From Sphingomonas_B tabacisoli (GTDB lineage: Bacteria; Pseudomonadota; Alphaproteobacteria; Sphingomonadales; Sphingomonadaceae): a DNA stretch of 64,000 nucleotides. The notes beneath the pieces were generated by a model that was not told the origin of the DNA, did no database searches, and worked only from the letters and a program-made list of their open reading frames with translations. Made by a program: the position numbers and the translations under genes. The stretch covers positions 1,488,001 through 1,552,000 of the forward strand of contig NZ_JBHUDY010000001.1 of NCBI RefSeq assembly GCF_042678385.1, given 5' to 3'. Position 1 is the first letter of the stretch. Every line of letters begins with the position of its first letter. Below are positions 8,596 to 19,239 of this stretch, piece by piece.

Positions 8596-10401
8596 ATGTC
8601 AATACGGCGGCTCCCCTCGCACCTCGTCAATCGGATCGCCGCCGGTGAAGTGGTGGAAAGGCCCGCCAGCGCGCTGAAGGAGCTGGTCGAAAACGCGATC
8701 GATGCCGACGCGACCCGAATCGCGGTCCGCCTGACTGCCGGCGGCACCGAGCTGATCGAAGTGACCGACGACGGCTGCGGCATGACGGCGGACGACATGC
8801 GCCTCGCGCTCGAGCGCCACGCGACCTCGAAGCTTCCCGACGAAGCCATCGAGGCAGTGACCACGCTCGGCTTCCGCGGCGAGGCGTTGCCGTCGATCGC
8901 GAGCGTCGCGCGGCTGACGCTCGAAAGCCGGGTGCGCCCTTCGACAGGCTCAGGACAGGCGGCGCCGGACGGCTGGTCGGTCACGGTCGACAATGGCGAG
9001 GTCGCGGGGGAGGCGCCCGCCGCGCTGCCACCGGGCACGCGGGTGCGGGTCGAAGGGCTGTTCGAGAAAGTGCCCGCGCGGCGCAAGTTCTTGCGCAGCG
9101 CACGCGCCGAATATGCCGCCTGCCTCGATATCGTGAAGCGGCTGGCCATGGCGCGGCCGGAGATCGGCTTCGCGCTGGAGCATGACGGCCGCCGCGTGCT
9201 GAGCGTGCCGCCGGGCGACAGCGCGCCCGCGCGGGTCGCGGCGCTCACCGACCGCGAGCTGCCCGCCAACAGCGTTGGCGTCGATCTGGTGCGGGAAGGG
9301 CTGGTGCTGGGCGGCGTCGCCGGGCTGCCGACCTTCAGCCGCGGCGTCGCCGATCACCAATATCTGTTCGTCAATCGCCGCCCGGTGAAGGACCGGCTGC
9401 TCGCCGGCGCGGTGCGCGGCGCCTATGCCGACCTGCTCGCACGCGATCGTCACCCGGTGGTGGCGCTATTCCTCGATCTGCCGACCGACCAAGTCGACGT
9501 GAACGTCCATCCCGCCAAGACCGAAGTCCGCTTCCGCGATCCGGCATTGGTGCGCGGACTGATCGTTAGCGGCCTCAGGCGCGCGCTCGACGAGGCCGGT
9601 CATGCCAGCGCGCGGCCGGCGGCGGTGGATGTACTGAGCGGGTGGGAAGCGCCCGAGATGCGCTCCGGCGAAGGCCGGAGCCCTGCGTGGCCCACTCCCA
9701 CGGCTCCGGCCTTCGCCGGAGCACAAGGTGCCGGTGGCGTTTCCGATCACCGCTCCTTCTTCGCCGCACCGCCCTCCGGACGCGCGGAGCCCGCTTACAC
9801 CCCGCCGCCGGAGCATCGCGCCTTTCCGCTCGGCGTCGCCCGCGGACAGGTCGCCAACACCTATATCGTCGCGGAGGCCGAGGACGGGCTGATCCTTGTC
9901 GATCAGCACGCCGCGCATGAGCGGCTGGTGCTCGAGCGGATGAAGCGCGCGGCGGCGAATGGCGGCATTCACGCGCAGGCGCTGCTGCTCCCGGAAGTGA
10001 TCGAGCTCGACGAGCCGGCGTGCGACCGCCTCGAAGCGCGCATCGCGGAGCTCGCCGGCTTTGGGCTGGAGCTGGAGCGTTTCGGCCCGGCGGCGATGCT
10101 GGTCCGCGCGACGCCGGCGGCGCTGGGGAAGGGCGACATCCCGGGGCTCGTCCGCGACCTTGCCGACGAGCTCGCCGCGTTCGATCAGGCGCTGAGCCTC
10201 AAGGAGCGGCTGGACGAAGTCGCCGCCACCATGGCCTGCCACGGCAGCGTCCGCGCCGGCCGCGCGCTATCGGTCGCCGAAATGAACGCCCTGCTCCGCG
10301 AGATGGAAGCGACGCCGCATAGCGGCCAATGCAACCACGGCCGGCCGACCTGGGTGAAGCTGGCGCGCGCCGATCTGGAGAAGCTGTTCGGCAGGCGGTG
10401 A
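8596..10401 (+). CDS. mutL: DNA mismatch repair protein MutL
   Basis: A 601-residue GHKL ATPase that couples MutS to downstream repair. N-terminal motifs are intact: LVNRIAAGEVVERPASALKE, DDGCGM and GFRGEAL. The transducer domain with VDVNVHPAKTEVRF follows, then a variable linker (about residues 340-400) and the C-terminal dimerisation domain with DQHAAHERL and a final MACHGSVRAGR...CNHGRPT segment. The ATG at 8596 is used because the family starts at IRRLPSHLVN. Two repeat-like sequences lie in frame inside the gene: one in a loop of the ATPase domain at 8937-8956 and a 21-bp perfect inverted repeat in the linker at 9662-9722. Confidence 0.95.
   Translation: MSIRRLPSHLVNRIAAGEVVERPASALKELVENAIDADATRIAVRLTAGGTELIEVTDDGCGMTADDMRLALERHATSKLPDEAIEAVTTLGFRGEALPSIASVARLTLESRVRPSTGSGQAAPDGWSVTVDNGEVAGEAPAALPPGTRVRVEGLFEKVPARRKFLRSARAEYAACLDIVKRLAMARPEIGFALEHDGRRVLSVPPGDSAPARVAALTDRELPANSVGVDLVREGLVLGGVAGLPTFSRGVADHQYLFVNRRPVKDRLLAGAVRGAYADLLARDRHPVVALFLDLPTDQVDVNVHPAKTEVRFRDPALVRGLIVSGLRRALDEAGHASARPAAVDVLSGWEAPEMRSGEGRSPAWPTPTAPAFAGAQGAGGVSDHRSFFAAPPSGRAEPAYTPPPEHRAFPLGVARGQVANTYIVAEAEDGLILVDQHAAHERLVLERMKRAAANGGIHAQALLLPEVIELDEPACDRLEARIAELAGFGLELERFGPAAMLVRATPAALGKGDIPGLVRDLADELAAFDQALSLKERLDEVAATMACHGSVRAGRALSVAEMNALLREMEATPHSGQCNHGRPTWVKLARADLEKLFGRR
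8937..8956. repeat. Short dispersed repeat sequence inside mutL
   Basis: The sequence CCCTTCGACAGGCTCAGGAC resembles a repeat unit widely seen in sphingomonad intergenic DNA. Here it lies in frame in mutL and encodes PSTGSG within a loop of about 15 residues before WSVTVDNGE. Recognition is from memory of such genomes; only one copy occurs in this window. Confidence 0.5.
9662..9722. repeat. Perfect 21-bp inverted repeat within the mutL linker
   Basis: The arms at 9662-9682 and 9702-9722 are exact reverse complements over 21 bases with a 19-base spacer. Each arm is itself a palindrome around GCTCCGGCGAAGGCCGGAGC. The reading frame stays open through both arms, so the repeat is translated in the disordered linker between the MutL N- and C-terminal domains. 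This is the form of a paired REP-like element. Confidence 0.85.
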
Positions 10402-10478
10402 GCCGCCCCTGAGTTACGGTTTCTTCATCGTTCATCCATTAGCAGCCGGGGCATGTCCGCCCTCCGCCAGACCCGGCG

Positions 10479-12800
10479 ATGATCCGGAGGCTTCGCGCCT
10501 TGCGCGACGCGCTGCTTTCGCGGCCGCGGCTGCGCATCGTCTTCTGGGCGTTGCTGATCGGCGTCATCGTCGGTGCGATCGAAGGGGGCGAGCCGCTCGA
10601 CGACATCTTCAAGGCCGCGCGCGACTATGCGCGCGGGCGCCCGGCGAGTGGCGACATCGTCGTCGTCGCGGTCGACGACAAGACCGGCGATCGGTACGGC
10701 GGCTTCGCCTTCTCCCGCACCATCGACGCCAGGCTGGTCGACACACTGTTCGCCGCCGGCGCGCGCCGGGTGTTTTTCGACCGCGTCTATGCCGATGCGA
10801 CCAGCCCGAAAGGCGACGCCGCGTTCGCGGACGCGTTGGCCCGTCATCCCGGCAAGGTATTTCTGGGTGCGATCAGCCCGCCGGATTCGAGCCGCAAGCG
10901 CATAGAGACGCTGCCGCGGCCGATGTTCCGGGCTGTTGCACCGTTCCGTTCGCTAAACGGCTTCAACACGCCGTTTTTCTTCTCGGCCAAGGTCACGTTC
11001 GGCGACCGGTTTGCGGGGAAATTGGTGCCGTCGGTCGCCTCCGAGATCGCACAACTGCCGCCGGGCCGGGAAGGGTTCTTCCGGCCCGACTGGTCGATCC
11101 AGATCGCGACCGTGCCGACCGTCAGCTTCGTCGACGTCGTCGACGGCAAGGTTCCGGCATCGGCGCTGGCGGGCAGAGACGTGATCGTCGGCCCGACCTC
11201 GCCAACCCTGCGCGACATCTATCCGATCCTGCTCCAGGGCCAGAGCCCGGGCGTCTATTTCCATGTCGTCGCCGCCGAAACGCTGCGCGAGGGCATTCCT
11301 GTGCGCTGGGGCTGGCTGCCGCCGTTCGGCTGCGGGTTGATCCTTTCCGGGCTGTTCCTGCTGACGCGCCGCCGCTCGACGCAGTTCCTGTCGATCGCCG
11401 TCGCCGTCGCGACCTTTGCGGCGGTGCCGGCCTGGCTCGCCGAGCGGCTGATCGACGTGGACATCTTCCCGGCGCTGCTGCTGTTTTCGATCATCACCTA
11501 TCGAGGCTTCAGCCTAGCCCGCGTGGAAGCGACGCGGCGCGTGAACCCCGTTTCCGATCTGCCCAACCTGATGGCGCTGATCGAAAGCGAAAACGCGCAT
11601 GCCCCGAGCGTCGTCGCGCTGAAGATCCGCAATCAGGCGGAGATCGTGTCCAGCTTCCCGACCGACATCGAACGTGCCTTGATCGGCGAAGTGGAGCGCC
11701 GTCTGTCGGCTACAGGCGGCGTCGAGCAGCTTTATCACGGTGAAGACGGGCTCTATTGGACGAGCCGCCAGCCGCCCGACGACGAATTCCTGCAGCATCT
11801 GCGGGGCCTGCACAAATTGCTCGCCCAGCCGATCCGGCTCGAGGACCGCAGCGTCGACCTGCTGCTGTCATTCGGCATCGACGGCAGCCTCGACCGGCCG
11901 CTCAAAAGCCGCGTGGCGAGCGCGATGCTCTGCGCCGAGGAAGCCGCGCGCGGCAACGAGGTCTGGAAAGTCTATGACGCCCAGCGTTCTCACGCGGCGG
12001 CCTGGCAGCTTTCTTTGATGGGCGGTCTCGACCTTGCCCTTGCCAGCGGCGACATCTGGGTTGCCTATCAGCCCAAGGTTTCGCTCGCGACGCGGCGGAT
12101 CATCGGGACGGAAGCGCTGGTGCGGTGGAAGCATGCCACGGTGGGGCCGCTCACCCCCGACCAGTTCATTCCGGTTGCGGAGGCGCACGGGAAGATCGCG
12201 CCGCTCACCTATTTCGTGCTCGAACAATCGCTCAAAGACCTCGCTGCCTTGCGCGCGAGCGGGCATGAACTCGGCGTGTCGGTCAACCTGTCGCCGCAGA
12301 TGTTGCAGGAAAGCGATCTGGTGGAGCGGGTGTCGTCAGCGCTTGCCCGCCACGACGTTCCGGCCCGGGAGCTTACGCTTGAGATCACCGAGACGGGCGA
12401 TCTGCTCAGCGTGCCCGGCAATATCGAGCGGATGCAGCAGCTCGTCGCGACCGGCGTCAAGCTGTCGATCGACGATTACGGCACCGGCAAGGCCACGCTC
12501 GAATATCTGGCGCGGCTGCCGTCCCATGAAGTGAAGATCGACCGAACCTTCATCACCGATCTGGATCGCAATCAGCAGAACCTGATCCTCGTCCGCGCGA
12601 CGTTGGACATGGCGCACAAGCTTGGCCGCCATGTCGTTGCCGAGGGGGTCGAGAACGAAGCGGTGATGCAGGTTCTGCGCCGGCTCGGGTGCGACATCGC
12701 CCAGGGCTATCTGCTCAGCAAACCCATTCCCTATGCCGATCTCGTCGCCTTGCTGGACGCCGATTCGGCCCAACATCTGGCAAGGGTTGTAATATCGTAA
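10479..12800 (+). CDS. CHASE2 sensor protein with degenerate GGDEF and intact EAL domain (putative c-di-GMP phosphodiesterase)
   Basis: A 773-residue membrane signalling protein. After one membrane helix (about residues 18-35) comes a CHASE2 extracytoplasmic sensor (about 40-265), then about three membrane helices (270-345), a GGDEF-like domain (about 355-500) and an EAL domain (about 515-765). The GGDEF site is lost: YHGEDGLYW stands in place of the catalytic signature. The EAL motifs are intact: EALVRW, EITETG, DDYGTG, KIDRTF, EGVE and QGY. The protein should therefore hydrolyse c-di-GMP, with the GGDEF-like part being structural or regulatory. The ligand of the CHASE2 domain is unknown. 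It stands alone after mutL. Confidence 0.9.
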   Translation: MIRRLRALRDALLSRPRLRIVFWALLIGVIVGAIEGGEPLDDIFKAARDYARGRPASGDIVVVAVDDKTGDRYGGFAFSRTIDARLVDTLFAAGARRVFFDRVYADATSPKGDAAFADALARHPGKVFLGAISPPDSSRKRIETLPRPMFRAVAPFRSLNGFNTPFFFSAKVTFGDRFAGKLVPSVASEIAQLPPGREGFFRPDWSIQIATVPTVSFVDVVDGKVPASALAGRDVIVGPTSPTLRDIYPILLQGQSPGVYFHVVAAETLREGIPVRWGWLPPFGCGLILSGLFLLTRRRSTQFLSIAVAVATFAAVPAWLAERLIDVDIFPALLLFSIITYRGFSLARVEATRRVNPVSDLPNLMALIESENAHAPSVVALKIRNQAEIVSSFPTDIERALIGEVERRLSATGGVEQLYHGEDGLYWTSRQPPDDEFLQHLRGLHKLLAQPIRLEDRSVDLLLSFGIDGSLDRPLKSRVASAMLCAEEAARGNEVWKVYDAQRSHAAAWQLSLMGGLDLALASGDIWVAYQPKVSLATRRIIGTEALVRWKHATVGPLTPDQFIPVAEAHGKIAPLTYFVLEQSLKDLAALRASGHELGVSVNLSPQMLQESDLVERVSSALARHDVPARELTLEITETGDLLSVPGNIERMQQLVATGVKLSIDDYGTGKATLEYLARLPSHEVKIDRTFITDLDRNQQNLILVRATLDMAHKLGRHVVAEGVENEAVMQVLRRLGCDIAQGYLLSKPIPYADLVALLDADSAQHLARVVIS

Positions 12801-12867
12801 ACGTAACGTTAACCTTAAACGTGAAGGGTGCCGAGTCGCGTGTGCCCTGCGTTGAAAGGGGAACGTT

Positions 12868-12945
12868 ATGGCGAAGAAGACGAAGCGGCCCCAAGCTGGG
12901 CGTGGCATCTGGGAAGTGATCGGCGGCTTTTTCGGCTGGCGTTAA
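12868..12945 (+). CDS. Candidate 25-residue small protein with strong RBS and own terminator
   Basis: ATG at 12868 opens a 25-codon frame, MAKKTKRPQAG followed by RGIWEVIGGFFGWR, ending TAA. An AAAGGGG Shine-Dalgarno motif is about 7 bases upstream, and a rho-independent terminator begins 24 bases after the stop, so a complete short transcription unit is visible. The product has a basic N-terminus (KKTKR) and an aromatic, amphipathic C-terminus (IWEVIGGFFGW), consistent with a small membrane-associating peptide. No family is recognised. The upstream DNA is AT-rich by local standards (GTAAACGTAACGTTAACC) and may hold the promoter, but no clear -35/-10 pair can be fixed. Confidence 0.6.
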   Translation: MAKKTKRPQAGRGIWEVIGGFFGWR

Positions 12946-12968
12946 CTCCGGACCATCGAAACGAGATC

Positions 12969-12992
12969 AGGGGCTCCGCTGGAGCCCCTTTT
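12969..12992 (+). terminator. Rho-independent terminator after the 25-codon ORF
   Basis: A perfect 9-bp stem AGGGGCTCC/GGAGCCCCT with loop GCT is followed by TTTT. It ends the short unit and separates it from the acylphosphatase gene. Confidence 0.85.
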
Positions 12993-13027
12993 CAATTCCA
13001 GCGGCATCGGTCACCACTGATCCCGTC

Positions 13028-13303
13028 ATGCGCAGCGTGCGTCTTCTGATTTCGGGGCGTGTTCAAGGCGTCGGCTATCGCGATTGGGCGCAGCGCGAAG
13101 CTGCGGCGCTGGGCCTGAGCGGCTGGGTGCGCAATCTGCGTGACGGCCGGGTCGAAGCGGTTGCCTCGGGAGACGGCGGCGCGGTCGGCATCTATCTCGA
13201 AAGAGTGCGTGAAGGGCCACACATGGCGCGTGTCGACCATGTCGATGTTTCGCCGGCCGAACCGATTTCAGCCGCCGGTTTCGAGGTTCGCTCGACGGTC
13301 TAG
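13028..13303 (+). CDS. Acylphosphatase
   Basis: A 91-residue cytosolic enzyme that hydrolyses acyl phosphates. The family signature GRVQGVGYRDWAQREA holds the catalytic Arg, and GWVRNLRDGRVEAVASGD holds the catalytic Asn. The length matches the family. Its last 36 bases overlap the 3' end of the convergent PRC-barrel gene. Confidence 0.93.
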   Translation: MRSVRLLISGRVQGVGYRDWAQREAAALGLSGWVRNLRDGRVEAVASGDGGAVGIYLERVREGPHMARVDHVDVSPAEPISAAGFEVRSTV

Positions 13304-13858
13304 TCGGGCCGGCCAGTCCTTGGGATCGATCGGACGGAGTGTGTCCAGATCGGCGTCGGTGACGACACGGTCGGGTTCGACGGTCAATCGCCCCCAGGGC
13401 AGCGCGTAAAGCGTTTCGCCGAGGCCGCCGACGCCGCCTTTCCCGACCACCAGATAGTCGATCGCTCCGTCGTGGCATCGCGCCATTGCATCCACGGTCG
13501 AGCCGATCGTCTCACCGTCGCGCGACAGCAGCGGTGCGCCGCTCAATGTGGAGACGGCGAACAGGGTAGGGGCGTCCTGCCGCTCGCTCTTTTCGGCGGC
13601 GGCGCGGGCGCCGTCGTCGAGCCGCGCCTGCCGGCCGAGCCAGCGCCAGACGCCGACCAGATTGACGGCGGTCAGGAACAGGTTCTGCCACAGCAGGTTC
13701 GATTGCCCGGTGGTGGCGCCATAGGTCGTCCAGGCGACCGACCCGATCGTGAAGACGACGAAGCCCCAGCCGGTCACCCGGCTGCCAAGGTTCGCCGCGG
13801 TCATGCAGGCGGCCAGCGCCGTCGCAATCGGCGCGATCCAGCTCGAAAGCTCTTCCAT
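13268..13858 (-). CDS. Membrane protein with C-terminal PRC-barrel-like domain
   Basis: A 196-residue protein. The first roughly 75 residues hold three hydrophobic segments (WIAPIATALAACMTAA, GFVVFTIGSVAWTTYG and LFLTAVNLVGVWRWL). From about residue 98 the sequence SGAPLLSRDGETIGSTVDAMARCHDGAIDYLVVG, ending in ALPWGRLTV, matches the PRC-barrel pattern. Such proteins often tie a small beta-barrel adaptor to the membrane; the partner is unknown. Its 3' end overlaps acylphosphatase tail to tail. Confidence 0.75.
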   Translation of the reverse strand: MEELSSWIAPIATALAACMTAANLGSRVTGWGFVVFTIGSVAWTTYGATTGQSNLLWQNLFLTAVNLVGVWRWLGRQARLDDGARAAAEKSERQDAPTLFAVSTLSGAPLLSRDGETIGSTVDAMARCHDGAIDYLVVGKGGVGGLGETLYALPWGRLTVEPDRVVTDADLDTLRPIDPKDWPARLDRRANLETGG

Positions 13859-13950
13859 GCCGCGCGAACCCGCGGGGCCGGCGGATCGTTCCGGACAAGA
13901 AAGAGCCCGCGCGATCGTGTCGCGCGGGCCCAGGACGGAACCTCTTTGGC

Positions 13951-17004
<3,054 letters not shown>

Positions 17005-17028
17005 GAAGTGCATCCTCCCCATGTTCGC

Positions 17029-17043
17029 GCGGGAATTTCCCGC
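17029..17043. promoter_or_regulatory. Palindrome in the 5' untranslated region of the TonB receptor
   Basis: GCGGGAATTTCCCGC is a perfect 7-1-7 inverted repeat located 25 bases upstream of the receptor start codon. A one-base loop is unfavourable as RNA, so a DNA operator is more likely. The binding protein is unknown. Confidence 0.45.
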
Positions 17044-17078
17044 AGGACGCCTTGTGGCGCCTCTGGATGAAGATCATG

Positions 17079-17104
17079 CGTAAACTTACGAAAGCGTCAA
17101 CCTA
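17079..17104 (-). promoter_or_regulatory. Candidate promoter and operator of the TonB receptor gene
   Basis: On the minus strand TTGACG (about 17099-17104) is followed after about 17 bases by ATGATC. The spacer holds the 5-2-5 palindrome CGTAAACTTACG at 17079-17090. A repressor bound there would block RNA polymerase. The -10 is weak, so the promoter call is tentative. Confidence 0.35.
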
Positions 17105-17240
17105 AGATAAGGGCAAGAATGGCGGTTTTTGGCGGAAGCGTGGCGCAAGTGCCGCACTCCCGACCCTTGCCGTAGCGTCATTTGCACCAAAAAAATCGCC
17201 GCCTATATCGTCTTAGACAAGCGAAAGGGACAGGCCGCCC

Positions 17241-17852
17241 ATGGGCGATCATCTGGAAGACGGCGATCTGGTCGAAACTCCGGGCAAGATTCCGGTGCCG
17301 CGCGAAGTTGCCGAGGCGGTGAAGACGCTGATCGCCTGGGCCGGCGACGATCCCACCCGCGAGGGGCTGGCCGACACGCCCCTGCGCGTCGCTCGCGCCT
17401 GGAAGGAATATTGCCAGGGCTATGAAGACGACCCGTCGGTCCATCTTAGCCGCACGTTCGAGGAAGTCGGCGGCTATGACGAGATCGTGATCCTGCGCGA
17501 CATTCCGTTCCAGTCGCATTGCGAGCACCACATGGCGCCGATCATCGGCAAGGCGCACATCGCCTATCTGCCGAAGAACCGCGTCGTCGGCATCTCCAAG
17601 CTCGCTCGCGTGCTGCACGGCTTTGCGCGCCGGCTGCAGGTGCAGGAACGGCTGACCGCCGAAGTGGCGGACTGCATCTGGGACAATCTCCAGCCGGTCG
17701 GCGTCGCGGTGGTGATCGAGGCAAGCCATAGCTGCATGACCGCCCGCGGCGTCCGCACGCCCGGGGTGACGATGACCACCAGCCGCATGATGGGCGTGTT
17801 CCGCGACGACGATCGCAGCAGGAAGGAAGTGCTGGCGCTGATGGGGTGCTGA
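17241..17852 (+). CDS. folE: GTP cyclohydrolase I (FolE)
   Basis: A 203-residue enzyme that converts GTP to 7,8-dihydroneopterin triphosphate, the first step of folate synthesis. The zinc ligands are visible as C94 and H97 in SHCEHHM and C165 in HSCMTARG. The GISKLARVLHGFARRLQVQERL segment is the conserved core. The length fits bacterial FolE. The ATG is preceded by GAAAGGGACAGG. It is divergent from the TonB receptor and followed by repeat DNA. Confidence 0.96.
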   Translation: MGDHLEDGDLVETPGKIPVPREVAEAVKTLIAWAGDDPTREGLADTPLRVARAWKEYCQGYEDDPSVHLSRTFEEVGGYDEIVILRDIPFQSHCEHHMAPIIGKAHIAYLPKNRVVGISKLARVLHGFARRLQVQERLTAEVADCIWDNLQPVGVAVVIEASHSCMTARGVRTPGVTMTTSRMMGVFRDDDRSRKEVLALMGC

Positions 17853-17856
17853 TCTT

Positions 17857-17999
17857 TGACCCTCTCCCCACCGGGGAGAGGGTGGGCGACCCCGGCCCCG
17901 AGCCGGGGGAGACCGGGAGAGGGGCAGAATCGGCACGCAGGGTGTCAGCCCCTCTCCCTGGCCGCTGCGCGGCCGTCCCTCTCCCCAGTGGGGAGAGGG
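17857..17999. repeat. Pair of inverted palindromic repeats (CCCTCTCCCC family)
   Basis: Two copies face each other. Each has an outer palindrome (CCTCTCCCC, a short loop, GGGGAGAGG), a variable inner hairpin and an inner GGGAGAGGGG or CCCCTCTCCC edge. The right copy carries the hairpin GGCCGCTGCGCGGCC. The layout matches that of the CCTCCCCGG family near the mcc genes but the sequence differs. No ORF lies between the two copies. Confidence 0.8.
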
Positions 18000-18099
18000 T
18001 TGATCGGACAAATCGCCACTTTCGTCGTCCTCGCCGTCATTTTTCGCGCCTGTGTCGCACTTCACAGGCGGGTTCCCGCGAATCGTTTATCTCAGGTTC

Positions 18100-18174
18100 A
18101 TGCTTAGAAGCCTGATCCCACTCGCCGCTTCGCTCACCGCGCTCTTCTCGACGCTGTATCTCTACACCGTCTGA
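18100..18174 (+). CDS. Possible 24-residue hydrophobic small protein
   Basis: ATG at 18100 opens 24 codons, MLRSLIPLAASLTALFSTLY followed by LYTV and a TGA. The peptide is almost wholly a single membrane helix with one Arg near the start. Only a weak AGG precedes the ATG. The frame lies 5' of two strong hairpins ending in a terminator, so the transcript may instead be a structured small RNA. No family is recognised. Confidence 0.3.
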   Translation: MLRSLIPLAASLTALFSTLYLYTV

Positions 18175-18188
18175 AGATACCCGGGGGG

Positions 18189-18285
18189 ACGCGCCCGCCC
18201 TGTCTCCGCTCCCCATCGAGACGGGCGCGGGCGCGAAAGAAGAAGGGCCCCGCTCCCTGTCGGAGCGAGGCCCTTCTTTGTTTTT
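18189..18285 (+). terminator. GC-rich hairpin followed by a strong rho-independent terminator
   Basis: A hairpin pairs CGCGCCCG near 18190 with CGGGCGCG near 18230 and TCTC with GAGA inside. It is followed at 18241-18277 by AGAAGGGCCCCGCTCC, loop CTGTC and GGAGCGAGGCCCTTCT, then TTGTTTTT. The T-run shows the main direction is plus. The stem could also end transcription from the rpsF operon on the minus strand, where the flank reads CTTCTTT. Confidence 0.75.
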
Positions 18286-18298
18286 GCCGCTCCATCAC

Positions 18299-18379
18299 CG
18301 TCATGCCGGACCTTGATCCGGCATCCCGCTTCTTCTTCCTGAAAAGGTAGCGGGACCCCGGCTCAAGGCCGGGGTGACG
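18299..18379. repeat. REP/BIME-like element (CGTCATGCCGG family), copy 1
   Basis: Two inverted arms start with CGTCATGCCGG and end with CCGGGGTGACG, each followed inward by a CCCGCT or GCGGG edge around a short centre. Each arm is itself a hairpin (GCCGGACCTTGATCCGGC and CCCCGGCTCAAGGCCGGGG). It lies directly downstream of rplI. Copies 2 and 3 are at 49407-49488 (opposite orientation) and 59652-59764. Confidence 0.85.
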
Positions 18380-18393
18380 ATGAGAGTTATAGC

Positions 18394-18999
18394 TTAGGCT
18401 TCCGCCGTCTCGCCTTCGGTCGCCGGCGCTGCGGTGGCCGCGGCGATGTCGCCCGGCTCCGCGTTCGGGTCGAAGGCTTCGGTGAAGCCGGCTTCGTCCT
18501 TTTCGAACATCTCGGCCATCACGTCGACGCCCTGCGCCTGCAGCTCGGCCTCTTCCGGCGAGCGGGCGACGTTGACGGTGATATTGACCGAGACTTCGGG
18601 GTGAAGCGCGATCTTGACCGTGTTCACGCCGATCGCCTTGATCGGCTTGTCGAGCACCACCTGGTTCTTCAGAACCTTGATGTTCTCGGCAGCCAAGGCC
18701 TCGACGATGTCGCGCACCGCGACCGAGCCGTAGAGCTGGCCGGTGTTCGATGCCTGGCGGATCAGGGTGATCGACTTGCCGTCGATGCCCTTCGAATCCT
18801 TTTCGGCGGTCGAGCGGCGGGCAGCGTTGTCCGCCTCGATCTGCGCGCGGTTCGCTTCGAAGACCTTGCGATTCGACTCGTTGGCGCGCAGCGCCTTCTT
18901 GCGCGGCAGGAGGTAGTTGCGTGCGAAGCCCGGCTTGACGGAGACCACGTCCCCGATGCCGCCCAGCTTTTCGACGCGTTCAAGCAGAATGACGTCCAT
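18394..18999 (-). CDS. rplI: 50S ribosomal protein L9
   Basis: A 201-residue ribosomal protein. The N-terminal signature MDVILLERVEKLGGIGDVVSVKPGFARNYLLP is the L9 rRNA-binding domain. A long linker helix and a C-terminal domain follow. The C-terminus is extended by about 50 acidic and Ala-rich residues compared with the roughly 150-residue E. coli protein, as is common in alphaproteobacteria. It is the last gene of rpsF-rpsR-rplI, 12 bases after rpsR. Confidence 0.97.
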   Translation of the reverse strand: MDVILLERVEKLGGIGDVVSVKPGFARNYLLPRKKALRANESNRKVFEANRAQIEADNAARRSTAEKDSKGIDGKSITLIRQASNTGQLYGSVAVRDIVEALAAENIKVLKNQVVLDKPIKAIGVNTVKIALHPEVSVNITVNVARSPEEAELQAQGVDVMAEMFEKDEAGFTEAFDPNAEPGDIAAATAAPATEGETAEA

Positions 19000-19011
19000 G
19001 AGGGCGGTTCC

Positions 19012-19236
19012 TTACTTCACGATATAGGGCAGGAGGCCAAGGTGCCGCGCGCGCTTGATCGCCTGGGCGAGCTCGCGCTGCTTCTTGGCCGAAACCGCGG
19101 TGATGCGGCTGGGGACGATCTTGCCGCGCTCGGACACGAAGCCCTGGAGCAGACGGACGTCCTTGTAATCAATCCGGGGAGCGTCCTTCGCGGAGAAGGG
19201 GCAGCTCTTGCGGCGGCGGAAAAAGGGGCGTGCCAT
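19012..19236 (-). CDS. rpsR: 30S ribosomal protein S18
   Basis: A 74-residue protein with the S18 core IDYKDVRLLQGFVSERGKIVPSRITAVSAKKQRELAQAIKRARHLGLLPY written here as its family segment in part: KDVRLLQGF and RARHLGLLPY. It binds S6 and 16S rRNA in the platform of the small subunit. It lies 3 bases downstream of rpsF. Confidence 0.97.
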   Translation of the reverse strand: MARPFFRRRKSCPFSAKDAPRIDYKDVRLLQGFVSERGKIVPSRITAVSAKKQRELAQAIKRARHLGLLPYIVK

Positions 19237-19239
19237 GTC

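Noticed and set aside
12801..12840. CtrA-type site in TAAACGTAACGTTAAC upstream of the 25-codon ORF
   Set aside because: Only one half (TTAAC) matches the TTAA-N7-TTAAC pattern; not strong enough to list.
13268..13303. Overlap of acylphosphatase and PRC-barrel genes as a sign that one is false
   Set aside because: Both have clear domains; tail-to-tail overlap of 36 bases is acceptable.
17857..18379. Possible CRISPR array from several closely spaced repeats
   Set aside because: The repeats are inverted, of different families and without regular unique spacers; no cas gene is near.
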